Assembly: GCF_021730615.1 (NCBI RefSeq)
Contig: NZ_JAJLMN010000001.1
Location: 2,491,501-2,555,500 of the forward strand
Direction: 5' to 3'
Source: Lichenibacterium dinghuense
Lineage (GTDB): Bacteria; Pseudomonadota; Alphaproteobacteria; Rhizobiales; Beijerinckiaceae
DNA length: 64,000 bases
A program made the translations under genes and the position numbers. Positions 29,463 through 37,619 of this stretch are shown here, piece after piece (positions within the stretch are counted from its first letter, which is position 1; every line of letters starts with the position of its first letter). Under the pieces are notes generated by a model. That model had not been told where the DNA came from and ran no database searches. It was given only the letters and a program-made list of their open reading frames with translations.

Positions 29463-31439
29463 ATGTCACTCGCCGTCCACGTCGCTGAACCCGCCGCCCG
29501 GCCGTCCCTGTCCGGTTTGACCGGACTCGATGCCGCCATCGCGCGGGCCACGTCGGCCCTGCGCGACGACCAGCGAGCGGACGGCCACTACGCCTTCGAC
29601 CTGGAGGCCGACGCCGCGATCCCCGCCGAATACATCATGGTGAAGCACTTCCTCGGGGAAAGCGACCCCGACATGGAGCGCCGCACCGCCAACTACCTGC
29701 GCCGCCTGCAGGAGCCGCACGGCGGCTGGCCCATGCTGGCCAAGGGCGAGCTCAACATGTCGGCCAGCGTGAAGGCCTATTTCGCGCTGAAGATCGCCGG
29801 CGATCCCGTCGACGCGCCCCACATGGTCCGGGCGCGCGAGGCCATCCTGGCCCACGGCGGCGCCGTGCACATGAACATCTTCACGCGCATGATGCTGGCC
29901 TTCTTCGACATTGTGCCCTGGAGCGCGGTGCCGGTGATGCCGGTCGAGCTCATGCACGCGCCGATCTGGTTTCCGATCAACATCTGGCGCTTCAGCTACT
30001 GGGCCCGCGACACCGTGGTGCCGCTGCTGGTGCTGATGGCCAAGAAGCCCAAGGCGGCCAACCCGCGCCGCGTCGGCATCGACGAGCTGTTCCACGTGCC
30101 GCCCCACGCCGTGAAGCGCTGGCCCAAGACCGCCAACCAGGTCGGCTTCTGGGGCGCCTTCTTCGTCGGGCTCGACAAGGCGCTGCGCGTGGTCGAGCCG
30201 ATGTTCCCGAAGAAGAGCCGCGACAGCGCGGTCGAGAAGGCGGTCGACTTCCTGACCGAGCGGCTGAACGGCGACGACGGCGTCGGCGCCATCTACCCGT
30301 CGATCGCCTACACGCTGATGATGTTCCACGTCCTCGGCTACCCCGACGACCATCCGGACATGATCGTGGCCCGCGCCGCTCTGGAGAAGCTCGTCGCCCA
30401 GAACGGCGACGAGGCCTTCTGCCAGCCCTGCCTGTCGCCGATCTGGGACACGGTGCTGGCGTCCCACGCCCTGCTCGAGGCCGAGCGCGACGAGAGCGAT
30501 GCGGCCGAGCGCGCGCTCGACTGGCTGCTGCCGCTGCAGGTGCTCGACTTCAAGGGCGACTGGGCGGTGCGCCGGCCGGACCTCAGGCCGGGCGGTTGGG
30601 CCTTCCAGTACAAGAACGACCACTACGTCGACCTCGACGACACGGCCGTGGTCGTGATGGCGATGGACCGCACCCGCAACAAGTCCGGCACGCGCCGCTA
30701 CGACCACGCCATCGAGCGGGCCGTCGAGTGGGTGGTCGGCATGCAGTCGACCAACGGCGGCTGGGGCGCCTTCGACGTCGACAACACCTCCTACTACCTC
30801 AACCACATCCCCTTCGCGGACCACGGCGCGCTGCTCGACCCGCCGACCGCCGACGTGTCGGCGCGCTGCCTGTCCATGCTGGGCCAGCTCGGGGAAACCG
30901 CGGACACCAGCGAGGCCGTGCGCCGCGGCGTCGACTACCTCCTGAAGGAGCAGCACCCCGAGGGGAGCTGGTTCGGCCGCTGGGGCGTGAACTACATCTA
31001 CGGCACCTGGTCGGTGCTCTGCGCCTTCAACGCGGTCGGGGTTCCGGCGTCGCACCCCGCGGTGCGCCGCGGCGTCGACTGGCTCCTGAAGATCCAGAAC
31101 GCCGACGGCGGCTGGGGCGAGGCCGACGCCGGCTACGCGCTCGACTACGTGGAATACCTCCCCAGCGAGAGCACGGCGTCGCAGACCGCCTGGGCCATCA
31201 TCGGCCTGATGGCGGCGGGCGAGGTCGACCATCCGGCGGTGAAGCGCGGCGTGGCCTACCTGGAGAAGCACCAGGGCGCGGACGGGTTCTGGGAGGAGCC
31301 GCACTACACCGGCACGGGCTTCCCGCGCGTGTTCTACCTCCGCTACAATGGATACGCGAAGTTCTTCCCGCTGTGGGCGCTGTCGCGCTATCGCAACCTG
31401 CGCCAGGGCAACACCGCGACGGTGCTGCACGGCATGTGA
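29463..31439 (+). CDS. shc: Squalene-hopene cyclase
   Basis: 658 residues. It cyclises squalene to hopene/diplopterol, the first committed step of hopanoid synthesis, at the inner membrane. The catalytic DxDD motif is DLDDTA (about residue 390). Several QW repeats are present (for example MQSTNGGWGAFD, IQNADGGWGE, HQGADGFWEE). The hydrophobic stretch IVPWSAVPVMPVELM and the tail YNGYAKFFPLWALSRYR match the family. Length is normal. No other hopanoid genes (hpnC-E, hpnH) are adjacent; a P450 follows 157 bp downstream on the same strand. Confidence 0.96.
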   Translation: MSLAVHVAEPAARPSLSGLTGLDAAIARATSALRDDQRADGHYAFDLEADAAIPAEYIMVKHFLGESDPDMERRTANYLRRLQEPHGGWPMLAKGELNMSASVKAYFALKIAGDPVDAPHMVRAREAILAHGGAVHMNIFTRMMLAFFDIVPWSAVPVMPVELMHAPIWFPINIWRFSYWARDTVVPLLVLMAKKPKAANPRRVGIDELFHVPPHAVKRWPKTANQVGFWGAFFVGLDKALRVVEPMFPKKSRDSAVEKAVDFLTERLNGDDGVGAIYPSIAYTLMMFHVLGYPDDHPDMIVARAALEKLVAQNGDEAFCQPCLSPIWDTVLASHALLEAERDESDAAERALDWLLPLQVLDFKGDWAVRRPDLRPGGWAFQYKNDHYVDLDDTAVVVMAMDRTRNKSGTRRYDHAIERAVEWVVGMQSTNGGWGAFDVDNTSYYLNHIPFADHGALLDPPTADVSARCLSMLGQLGETADTSEAVRRGVDYLLKEQHPEGSWFGRWGVNYIYGTWSVLCAFNAVGVPASHPAVRRGVDWLLKIQNADGGWGEADAGYALDYVEYLPSESTASQTAWAIIGLMAAGEVDHPAVKRGVAYLEKHQGADGFWEEPHYTGTGFPRVFYLRYNGYAKFFPLWALSRYRNLRQGNTATVLHGM

Positions 31440-31596
31440 CGGGCGCCGTGCGGGCGGCCGGAGGCGGTGTTTTCGCCGCGCCGCCGCGCCCGCGCGCGCT
31501 CCAGTCTTGCTAAAGCCGCAAATGATATCAAGGTGACCGCCGACTGAGGCCAAGCTTCCGCCGCTCGCGGACGGCTGCCCGGAGAAGGACCGATCC

Positions 31597-33000
31597 TTGA
31601 AAGCTGTCCGTTGGGACCCCGCCAGCCGGGGTGACGCCTACGCCTATTACGCGGAGCTGAGGCGCCACACGCCGGTCATCAAGGCGACGATCCCGACCCG
31701 CGGCACGGGATGGGTGGTGACGCGCTACGAGGACGTGCTCAAGGTCCACAAGGACCCGCGCTTCTCGACCGACCCCCGCAACGCCAAGCGCACGCCGATG
31801 TTCGGCTTCGGCGGCCCCTACGCGCCCAAGCTCATCAAGCTCGTCGGCGCCTCCATGGTCAGCGTCGACGATCCCGCCCACGCGCGGCTGCGCCGCCTCG
31901 TGTCCAAGGTGTTCACGCCGCGCGCCGTGGCCGACATGGCGCCGTGGATCGAGGGCATGGTCGACACCCTGCTCGACGAGGCCGCGGCCAGGGGGCGGGG
32001 CGGCGCCCCCGTCGACCTGATGGACGCGTTCTGCCTGCCGCTGCCGCTGCGCGTCATCTCCGAGATGCTGGGCATCCCAGAGGAGTGGCGGCTGGAGTTC
32101 CACGACCAGGTCGTGCGGCTGATCGAGGTCAACGACAAGCCGGTGCGCCGCGCCATGCGCTGGCTCCCCGCCATGCCGAAGCTGCTCAAGTTCTTCGAGG
32201 ACCTGATCGACCTGCGCCGCCGCGAGCCCGACGGCAAGCTGATCGCCAAGCTCATCGCGGTGGAGGAGGAGGGCGACCACCTCAGCCGCGACGAGCTGAT
32301 CGGCATGATCTTCCTCCTGCTCTTCGCCGGGCACGAGACCAGCGTGAACCTCATCGGCAACGGCCTGATGGCGCTGATCGACCATCCCGAGCAGATGGAG
32401 ATGCTGCGCCGCGACCCTTCGCTGATGGAGGGCGCGGTCGAGGAGTTCTTCCGCTACACCAACCCGGTCGAGCACGGCACGCCGCGCTTCGCGCTGGAGG
32501 ACCTCGAGATCGCCGGGACGCGCATCCGCAAGGGCGACATGGTGATCCTGCTGCTGGCGGCCGCCAACCGCGACGAGGCGGTGTTCGGCGAGCCGGACCG
32601 GTTCGACATCCTGCGCCGCGACAACGGCCGGCACCTCGCGCTCGGCTTCGGCCTGCACTACTGCCTCGGCTCGTCCCTGGCGCGGCTCGAAACCAAGATC
32701 GCGCTGAACGCCCTGCTGCGCCGCTTCCCCGACCTCGCCCTGGCGGTGCCGCGCGCTTCCGTGCCGTGGCGGCAGGCCACGGGCCTGCGCGGCGTCGTGC
32801 GGCTGGAGGTGAGGCTCGGCGAGGAGGCGGCGGACGACGCCGCCTTCGGCGAGGGCTCCTGCCTCGTCACCCCGCTGGAGCCGCGGGGCGAGGCCGGGCC
32901 CCTCAGTTCAGCTCGGCCAGCAGGCTCGTCGCCAGCGACAGCCGCTCGCGCGGGGTGTCCGATGGCAGCGGGTAGATCAGCCGAGCGCCCTTCAGCCTGA
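31597..33000 (+). CDS. Cytochrome P450 with an antisense-derived C-terminal extension
   Basis: A soluble class I-type P450, 467 residues. The oxygen-binding I helix is LLFAGHETS (about 245), the K-helix ExxR is EEFFRY (about 283) and the heme loop is FGFGLHYCLGSSLARLE (Cys about 352). Translation probably starts at TTG, 8 bp after AGAAGGA. The normal P450 end is LRGVVRLEVRL (about residue 405); about 60 further residues (GEEAADDAAF...) are Pro/Ala-rich. The last 98 bp are antisense to the 3' end of mfd. Neither a ferredoxin nor a reductase is adjacent. Position next to shc raises, without proof, a hopanoid or terpenoid substrate. Confidence 0.88.
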   Translation: MKAVRWDPASRGDAYAYYAELRRHTPVIKATIPTRGTGWVVTRYEDVLKVHKDPRFSTDPRNAKRTPMFGFGGPYAPKLIKLVGASMVSVDDPAHARLRRLVSKVFTPRAVADMAPWIEGMVDTLLDEAAARGRGGAPVDLMDAFCLPLPLRVISEMLGIPEEWRLEFHDQVVRLIEVNDKPVRRAMRWLPAMPKLLKFFEDLIDLRRREPDGKLIAKLIAVEEEGDHLSRDELIGMIFLLLFAGHETSVNLIGNGLMALIDHPEQMEMLRRDPSLMEGAVEEFFRYTNPVEHGTPRFALEDLEIAGTRIRKGDMVILLLAAANRDEAVFGEPDRFDILRRDNGRHLALGFGLHYCLGSSLARLETKIALNALLRRFPDLALAVPRASVPWRQATGLRGVVRLEVRLGEEAADDAAFGEGSCLVTPLEPRGEAGPLSSARPAGSSPATAARAGCPMAAGRSAERPSA

Positions 33001-36000
33001 TCCTGTCCCGCAGCGCCGCGGGCGCGCGCTCGGCCAGGGCCGCGGGGTCCCGGCCGGGGCGCAGGTCGAGCGCGATGCCCTTGGGGCCGGCCTCGACCCG
33101 CGCGACGCCCTGCTGGCGGCACAGCGCGCGCAGGCGCGTGCGCTCCAGCAGCGCTTCCACCTCGGCGGGCGGCGGCCCGAAGCGGTCGGCCACCTCCTCG
33201 GCGACCGCCTCGGCCTCCTGCGGGTCCGACACGCGCGACAGGCGGGCGTAGAGGTTGAGCCGCAGCTCCGGCTCCGGGATGTAGTCGGCCGGCAGCGAGC
33301 CCGAATGGTCGACGTGGATCTCGGGCGACCAGTCCTCGACGGTCTCGCCCTTGGCCTCGCGGATGGCGAGCCCCATCAGGTGCTGGTAGAGGCCGAGGCC
33401 GATCAGCCTGAGGTGGCCGGCCTGCTCCTCGCCCACGAGGTCGCCGGCGCCGCGCAGGTCGAGGTCCTGCCCCGACAGGGCGAAGCCCGAGCCGAGCCGG
33501 TCGAAGGCGGCTAGGCTGCCGAGCCGCCGCATCGCGGCCTCGCCGGCCTCGCCCTCCGTCATGAGGTAGCAGAGGCCCTGCAGCCGCCCGCGCCCGACGC
33601 GGCCGCGGATCTGGTGGAGCTGCGACAGGCCGAACAGCTCCGCACCCGCCACCACCATGGTGTTGGCGCGGGGCACGTCGAGCCCGCTCTCGATGATGGA
33701 GGTCGCCACCAGCACGTCGCCGTGGCCTTCCGCGAAGTCCACCATGGCGGCGTCAACCTCCTCGGGCGCCATGCGGCCGTGGGCCGACAGCACCGTGAGC
33801 TCGGGGCAGCTCTCGGCGAGGCCCTTCGCCATGCGCTCCAGCCCCTCGACGCGGGGCACGATCACGAAGCTCTGCCCGCCGCGCGCCTTCTCGCGCAGCA
33901 GCGCGCCGCGCACGGTCGCGGCGTCGTAGGGCGCCACCACGGTGCGGATGGGCCGGCGCCGCGCCGGCGGCGTCGCGATGACGCTGAGGTCCTGCAGCCC
34001 CACCAGCGCGGCCTGGAGCGTGCGCGGGATGGGCGTCGCCGTGAGGGTGAGCACGTGCACGCCCGCGCCGAGCTCGCGCAGCCGCGCCTTCTCGGCCGCG
34101 CCGAAGCGCTGCTCCTCGTCGACCATCAGGAGGCCGAGCTCCTTGAACGCCACGTCGGCCGCCGCCACCGCGTGGGTGCCGACCACGATGCGGACGGAGC
34201 CGTCCGCCAGCCCGGCCTTGACGGCCCTGGCTTCCGCGGGCGGCGTGAGGCGGGACAGGTGAGCGATGCCGATGCCGAGCTCGGCGAAGCGCCGGGTGAA
34301 GGTGGCCACGTGCTGGCGCACCAGCACGGTGGTGGGAGCCACCAGCGCGACCTGACGGCCGGCCAGGGCCGCCACGGCGGCGGCGCGCAGCGCGACCTCG
34401 GTCTTGCCGAAGCCGACGTCGCCCACGACCAGCCGGTCCATCGGCCGGCCGGAGGCGAGGTCGGCGATCACGGCCGCGATGGCGTCGGCCTGGTCGGGCG
34501 TGGGCGGGAAGGGGAAGCGCGCCGTGAAGGCGCGGTAGGCCGCGGCCGGTGCCTTCAGCACCGGCGCCCGCGTTGCCTCGCGCTGGCGGGCGAGGTCGAC
34601 GAGGGCGCGGGCCGCGGTCGCGATCTCGCCGAAGGCGCGCTGGCGCCGCTTCGGCCAGGAGCCGTCGTCGAGCCGGTCGAGCTTCACCGCGTCGCCGGCG
34701 CCGCCATAGCGCCACACCTGGTCGAGCGATTCCACGGGGGCGAGGAGGTCGGCGTCCTTGGCGTAGTCGAGCCGCACGGTGTCGCGCGACCCCGCCGCCT
34801 CGGATGCGATGGTCTCGACCGCGCGCAGCACGCCGACGCCGTGGTCGATGTGGATCACCGCGTCGCCGATGGCGAACTCGCCGTCGCCGGCGTGCCAGGG
34901 CACCGCCACGGCGTGGTGATGGTGGTGGCCGGCACGGTGGGCGGCCCCGCCCAGCAGGTCGGCCGCGCAGACCATGGTGACCTTCTCCTCGTCGTCGACG
35001 AAGCCGTGCTCGGCCGACAGCGCCAGGGTCAGCACCGTGCCCGGCCCGGCCGCCAGCACGCCGGGCCAGCCCTCGGCCCCGTCCACGGGCCGGTCGAGCG
35101 CGCGCACGAGCGCGGTGCGGTCCTTCGGCGTCGCGCCCGTCAGCACCACGCGGTGGCCCGCGGCGGCGCGCTCGGCCACGAAGGCGGCGCAGCGCTTCCT
35201 CGCGTTCGGGGCGGCGTGGAAATACGGCACCAGGCTCGGCTCGGCGCCGGGCAGGGGCTGGAGGCGCCGCTTCGCGGCGGCGCGCCACTCCTTCTCCGCG
35301 AGGTAGAGCGACTCCGGCGGCAGCGGTCGGGCGCCGCCGGCTGCGCGGGATCCGCCCGCCGCCACCGCGTCCCGGTGGTGCTCGGCCGCCTGCGCCAGCA
35401 CGTCGTCGAGGCGGGAGGCCGCGGTCGGCTCCATCATCAGCGCCGCCTTCGGCAGGAGGTCGAAGACCGTGCGGAGTTCGGGGTAATGCTCCGCCAAGCG
35501 GTGCTCCAGGCCGGGGAAGCGGTCGAGCGGCTCGGCGCCCGCGGGCGCCAGCACGGTCGAGACGGGGTCGACCGTGAGAGCCTCGACCGCCTCGACGGAA
35601 CGCTGGCTCGCGGGGTCGAAGGTGTGGATCGCCGCGATGCGGGCGCCGTCGAGGGCGAGGCGGTAGGGGGCGGGGCCGGGCGGAAACAGGTCGAGCACTT
35701 CGCCGCGCAGCGCGAACTCGCCGTGGTCGTCGACGCGGTCGTCGGGGCGGTAGCCGAAGCGCTCCAGCGTGGCCCGCAGGGCGGCGGGATCGACCGCGTC
35801 GCCGACCGCGAGGTCGAGCGCCTCGGCGGCGGAGGCCGGCGGCAGGCGCTGCACGGCGGCCTCCAGCGTCGTGACCAGGATCGCGCCGGCCTTTTGCCCC
35901 TTCCCGGCGACGTGGGCGTCGAGGCGGCGGAGCGCCGCCATGGTGCGGCCGAGCACGTCGGGGGAGGGGGACGCGCGGTCGTAGGGCAGGCAGTCCCAGG

Positions 36001-36160
36001 CCGGGATGAAGGCCACCGCCGCTTCCGGCGCCAGCTCCGACAGGAGGTGCGCGATGCCCTCGGCCCGGTGGTCGCCCGAAGCCACGTAGATCAGCGACCG
36101 CCCGCGCTCCGCGAAGGGCAGCAGGCGCACGGCGGCGAGGGCGACGGGGAGCTTCGACAT
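32903..36160 (-). CDS. mfd: Transcription-repair coupling factor (Mfd) or close Mfd-like paralogue
   Basis: 1085 residues. The UvrB-homology region contains IPAWDCLPYDRASPSPD. The RNA polymerase-interaction region is followed by RecG-like helicase motifs: GDVGFGKTEVALRAA (Walker A), DEEQRFG (motif II), TLTATPIPRTLQ (motif III), SIIESGLDVPRANT and QIRGRVGRG (motif VI). A TRCF C-terminal domain ends the protein. Mfd displaces stalled RNA polymerase and recruits UvrA. The start is the ATG of MSKLPVALAAVRLLP. Some Hyphomicrobiales carry a second Mfd-like helicase; this could be that copy, because the length is a little short and the motif DLLAPVESLDQVWRYGG departs from the usual LYLPVENID. Confidence 0.85.
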   Translation of the reverse strand: MSKLPVALAAVRLLPFAERGRSLIYVASGDHRAEGIAHLLSELAPEAAVAFIPAWDCLPYDRASPSPDVLGRTMAALRRLDAHVAGKGQKAGAILVTTLEAAVQRLPPASAAEALDLAVGDAVDPAALRATLERFGYRPDDRVDDHGEFALRGEVLDLFPPGPAPYRLALDGARIAAIHTFDPASQRSVEAVEALTVDPVSTVLAPAGAEPLDRFPGLEHRLAEHYPELRTVFDLLPKAALMMEPTAASRLDDVLAQAAEHHRDAVAAGGSRAAGGARPLPPESLYLAEKEWRAAAKRRLQPLPGAEPSLVPYFHAAPNARKRCAAFVAERAAAGHRVVLTGATPKDRTALVRALDRPVDGAEGWPGVLAAGPGTVLTLALSAEHGFVDDEEKVTMVCAADLLGGAAHRAGHHHHHAVAVPWHAGDGEFAIGDAVIHIDHGVGVLRAVETIASEAAGSRDTVRLDYAKDADLLAPVESLDQVWRYGGAGDAVKLDRLDDGSWPKRRQRAFGEIATAARALVDLARQREATRAPVLKAPAAAYRAFTARFPFPPTPDQADAIAAVIADLASGRPMDRLVVGDVGFGKTEVALRAAAVAALAGRQVALVAPTTVLVRQHVATFTRRFAELGIGIAHLSRLTPPAEARAVKAGLADGSVRIVVGTHAVAAADVAFKELGLLMVDEEQRFGAAEKARLRELGAGVHVLTLTATPIPRTLQAALVGLQDLSVIATPPARRRPIRTVVAPYDAATVRGALLREKARGGQSFVIVPRVEGLERMAKGLAESCPELTVLSAHGRMAPEEVDAAMVDFAEGHGDVLVATSIIESGLDVPRANTMVVAGAELFGLSQLHQIRGRVGRGRLQGLCYLMTEGEAGEAAMRRLGSLAAFDRLGSGFALSGQDLDLRGAGDLVGEEQAGHLRLIGLGLYQHLMGLAIREAKGETVEDWSPEIHVDHSGSLPADYIPEPELRLNLYARLSRVSDPQEAEAVAEEVADRFGPPPAEVEALLERTRLRALCRQQGVARVEAGPKGIALDLRPGRDPAALAERAPAALRDRIRLKGARLIYPLPSDTPRERLSLATSLLAELN

Positions 36161-36285
36161 CGGGACACTCGGACTACAGCCGAGGTCAAGCCTCGGTGCA
36201 GTCCCCAACGCCCCGGCCGGGTCCGGGTTCGCCGCCCCCCGCCGGAACGGACCGCGTGTCGCAGAAGCGTCGCGCGGCGGGGCCG

Positions 36286-36537
36286 TCAGTGGACGCTGAC
36301 GGTCTCGAGCTGGTTCTCCGAGGCGTTGGCCAGCGCGGTCTCGCGGCTGTCGGTCAGCAGGATCGGGATGCCGTCGGCGCCGAGCAGCATGAACAGGTCG
36401 AGCCCGGGCTGGATCGTCGGCGCCTGCGGGAACAGGCTCGGCACGTCGTCCGAGCGGATCGCCTTCACGTAGGCGATGTCGCCGTGGCCGAGGTGGGCGA
36501 ATTCGTCGACCGACAGGGGGGCTTGCGTATCGGACAT
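36286..36537 (-). CDS. DUF1150 family protein
   Basis: 83 residues: SVDEFAHLGHGDIAYVKAIR, then LFMLLGADGIPILLTDSRET. Both are typical of DUF1150, a small alphaproteobacterial family found next to hsp20 genes, as here (hsp20 is 10 bp upstream on the same strand). A role in the heat-shock response is assumed only from context. Confidence 0.9.
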   Translation of the reverse strand: MSDTQAPLSVDEFAHLGHGDIAYVKAIRSDDVPSLFPQAPTIQPGLDLFMLLGADGIPILLTDSRETALANASENQLETVSVH

Positions 36538-36546
36538 GGTGTTCCC

Positions 36547-36981
36547 TCAGGTGCTCCGCGGGCGGATGGCGACGCTGCCGTCGGCGCAGCCGACAGCTCG
36601 CTGCGCCAGCGCGATCGTCAGGAGGCCGCGGTCGAGTTCGGCGCCGACGACGTCCAGCCCCGGCGCGAGGCGGAAGGCGCGCCGGAAACGGCGGGCCGCG
36701 ATGCCGCGGTGCAGGAACCGGCCGGGGTCCCCGTCGCCGGTCCCCTCGCCGCTGACGGTGAGTTGGTCCCCTGTCACGAAAATTTCAAGTTGCTCCGGGG
36801 CGAAGCCGGCCACCGCGAAGACGAGCCGCAGGCCGCCGCCGGCCGGCTCCGTCACGCGCAGGAGGTCGTAGGGCGGGTAGTTGTCGGGCGCCGCGCCGGC
36901 CCTGTCGGCGGCGCGCTCCAGCCCGTGGACGTGCAGCACGACGGCGGCGCGGAGCGGGGTGCGGGCGGGGCGGGGCGTCAT
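36547..36981 (-). CDS. Small heat-shock protein (Hsp20/IbpA family)
   Basis: 144 residues with an alpha-crystallin domain at about residues 30-130: YDLLRVTEPAGGGLRLVFAV, then GFAPEQLEIFVTGDQLTVSGE, then GRFLHRGIAARRFRRAFRLA, then LLTIALAQ. It holds unfolding proteins for refolding in the cytoplasm. The start is the ATG of MTPRPARTPL. It forms a two-gene unit with the DUF1150 gene downstream. Confidence 0.9.
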   Translation of the reverse strand: MTPRPARTPLRAAVVLHVHGLERAADRAGAAPDNYPPYDLLRVTEPAGGGLRLVFAVAGFAPEQLEIFVTGDQLTVSGEGTGDGDPGRFLHRGIAARRFRRAFRLAPGLDVVGAELDRGLLTIALAQRAVGCADGSVAIRPRST

Positions 36982-37090
36982 GCCGGGCGATCGTAGGACG
37001 AAAACCCTAACGGGATCGCCGGGCCAGGATGACGCGGGCAGCGCCCCTCGCGTGCCGTCACGATGGCCGGTACAGTCCCGGGCGCAATCC

Positions 37091-37144
37091 CCTTCTCCCC
37101 TCGCGGGAGAAGGTGCCTCGGCGGAGCCGAGGCGGATGAGGGGG
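37091..37144. repeat. Two-hairpin element, left arm around the DUF559 gene
   Basis: A CCTTCTCCC-ctcgc-GGGAGAAGG hairpin is followed by GCCTCGGC-GGA-GCCGAGGC and the end GGATGAGGGGGC. It is the reverse-orientation counterpart of 37553-37611; the outer stem and the GGATGAGG end are shared while the inner stem differs. It ends about 24 bp before the DUF559 start codon. Confidence 0.85.
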
Positions 37145-37168
37145 CATGGCGCGACGCGAGAGGCTGCC

Positions 37169-37540
37169 ATGGCGCGATGGGTGCCGAACGAGCAGACCAC
37201 CTTCGCCCGTCGCCTCCGGCGGGAGATGACGACGGCCGAGACCATGGTCTGGCGCGCCCTGCGCGACGGTCGAGTCGCGGGCGCGAAGTTCCGGCGGCAG
37301 GTGCCGGTCGGGCCCTATGTGGCGGATTTCCTATGTCGGGATGCCAAGCTCGTCGTCGAACTCGACGGGGCTCCACACGACGATCCGGAGCAGCGGGTGC
37401 GCGACGCCGAGCGCGATGCATGGCTCGGACACCAAGGCTTCCGCGTGCTGCGTTTTTCGAACGATCTCGCGATCGGCGGAACCCAAATCTTGGTTCAACG
37501 GGTCGAGGCCGCTCTGAAAACGAGGCGACCAGGAGGCTGA
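37169..37540 (+). CDS. DUF559 endonuclease-like protein (Vsr/PD-(D/E)XK fold)
   Basis: 123 residues. Conserved points are TTFARRLRREMTTAETMVWRAL, then FRRQVPVGPYVADFLCRDAK, then LVVELDGAPH, then AERDAWLGHQGFRVLRFSN. The D (ADFLC) and ExD (VELDG) with the later His fit the PD-(D/E)XK/Vsr-like catalytic core. The biological role of DUF559 is unknown. The gene is the only one between two inverted two-hairpin repeats, with 12 bp between its stop and the right arm. Confidence 0.82.
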   Translation: MARWVPNEQTTFARRLRREMTTAETMVWRALRDGRVAGAKFRRQVPVGPYVADFLCRDAKLVVELDGAPHDDPEQRVRDAERDAWLGHQGFRVLRFSNDLAIGGTQILVQRVEAALKTRRPGG

Positions 37541-37552
37541 ATGCGCGGCGCC

Positions 37553-37611
37553 ACGCCCCCTCATCCGTCAGGCTTCGCCTGACACCTTCTCCCGCGAGGG
37601 GAGAAGGGGGC
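37553..37611. repeat. Two-hairpin element, right arm around the DUF559 gene
   Basis: GCCCCCTCATCCG is followed by a TCAGGC-TTC-GCCTGA hairpin, CA and a CCTTCTCCC-gcgag-GGGAGAAGG hairpin. It is inverted relative to 37091-37144. The middle stem is different from the left arm but remains complementary. Confidence 0.85.
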
Positions 37612-37619
37612 GCCAACCC

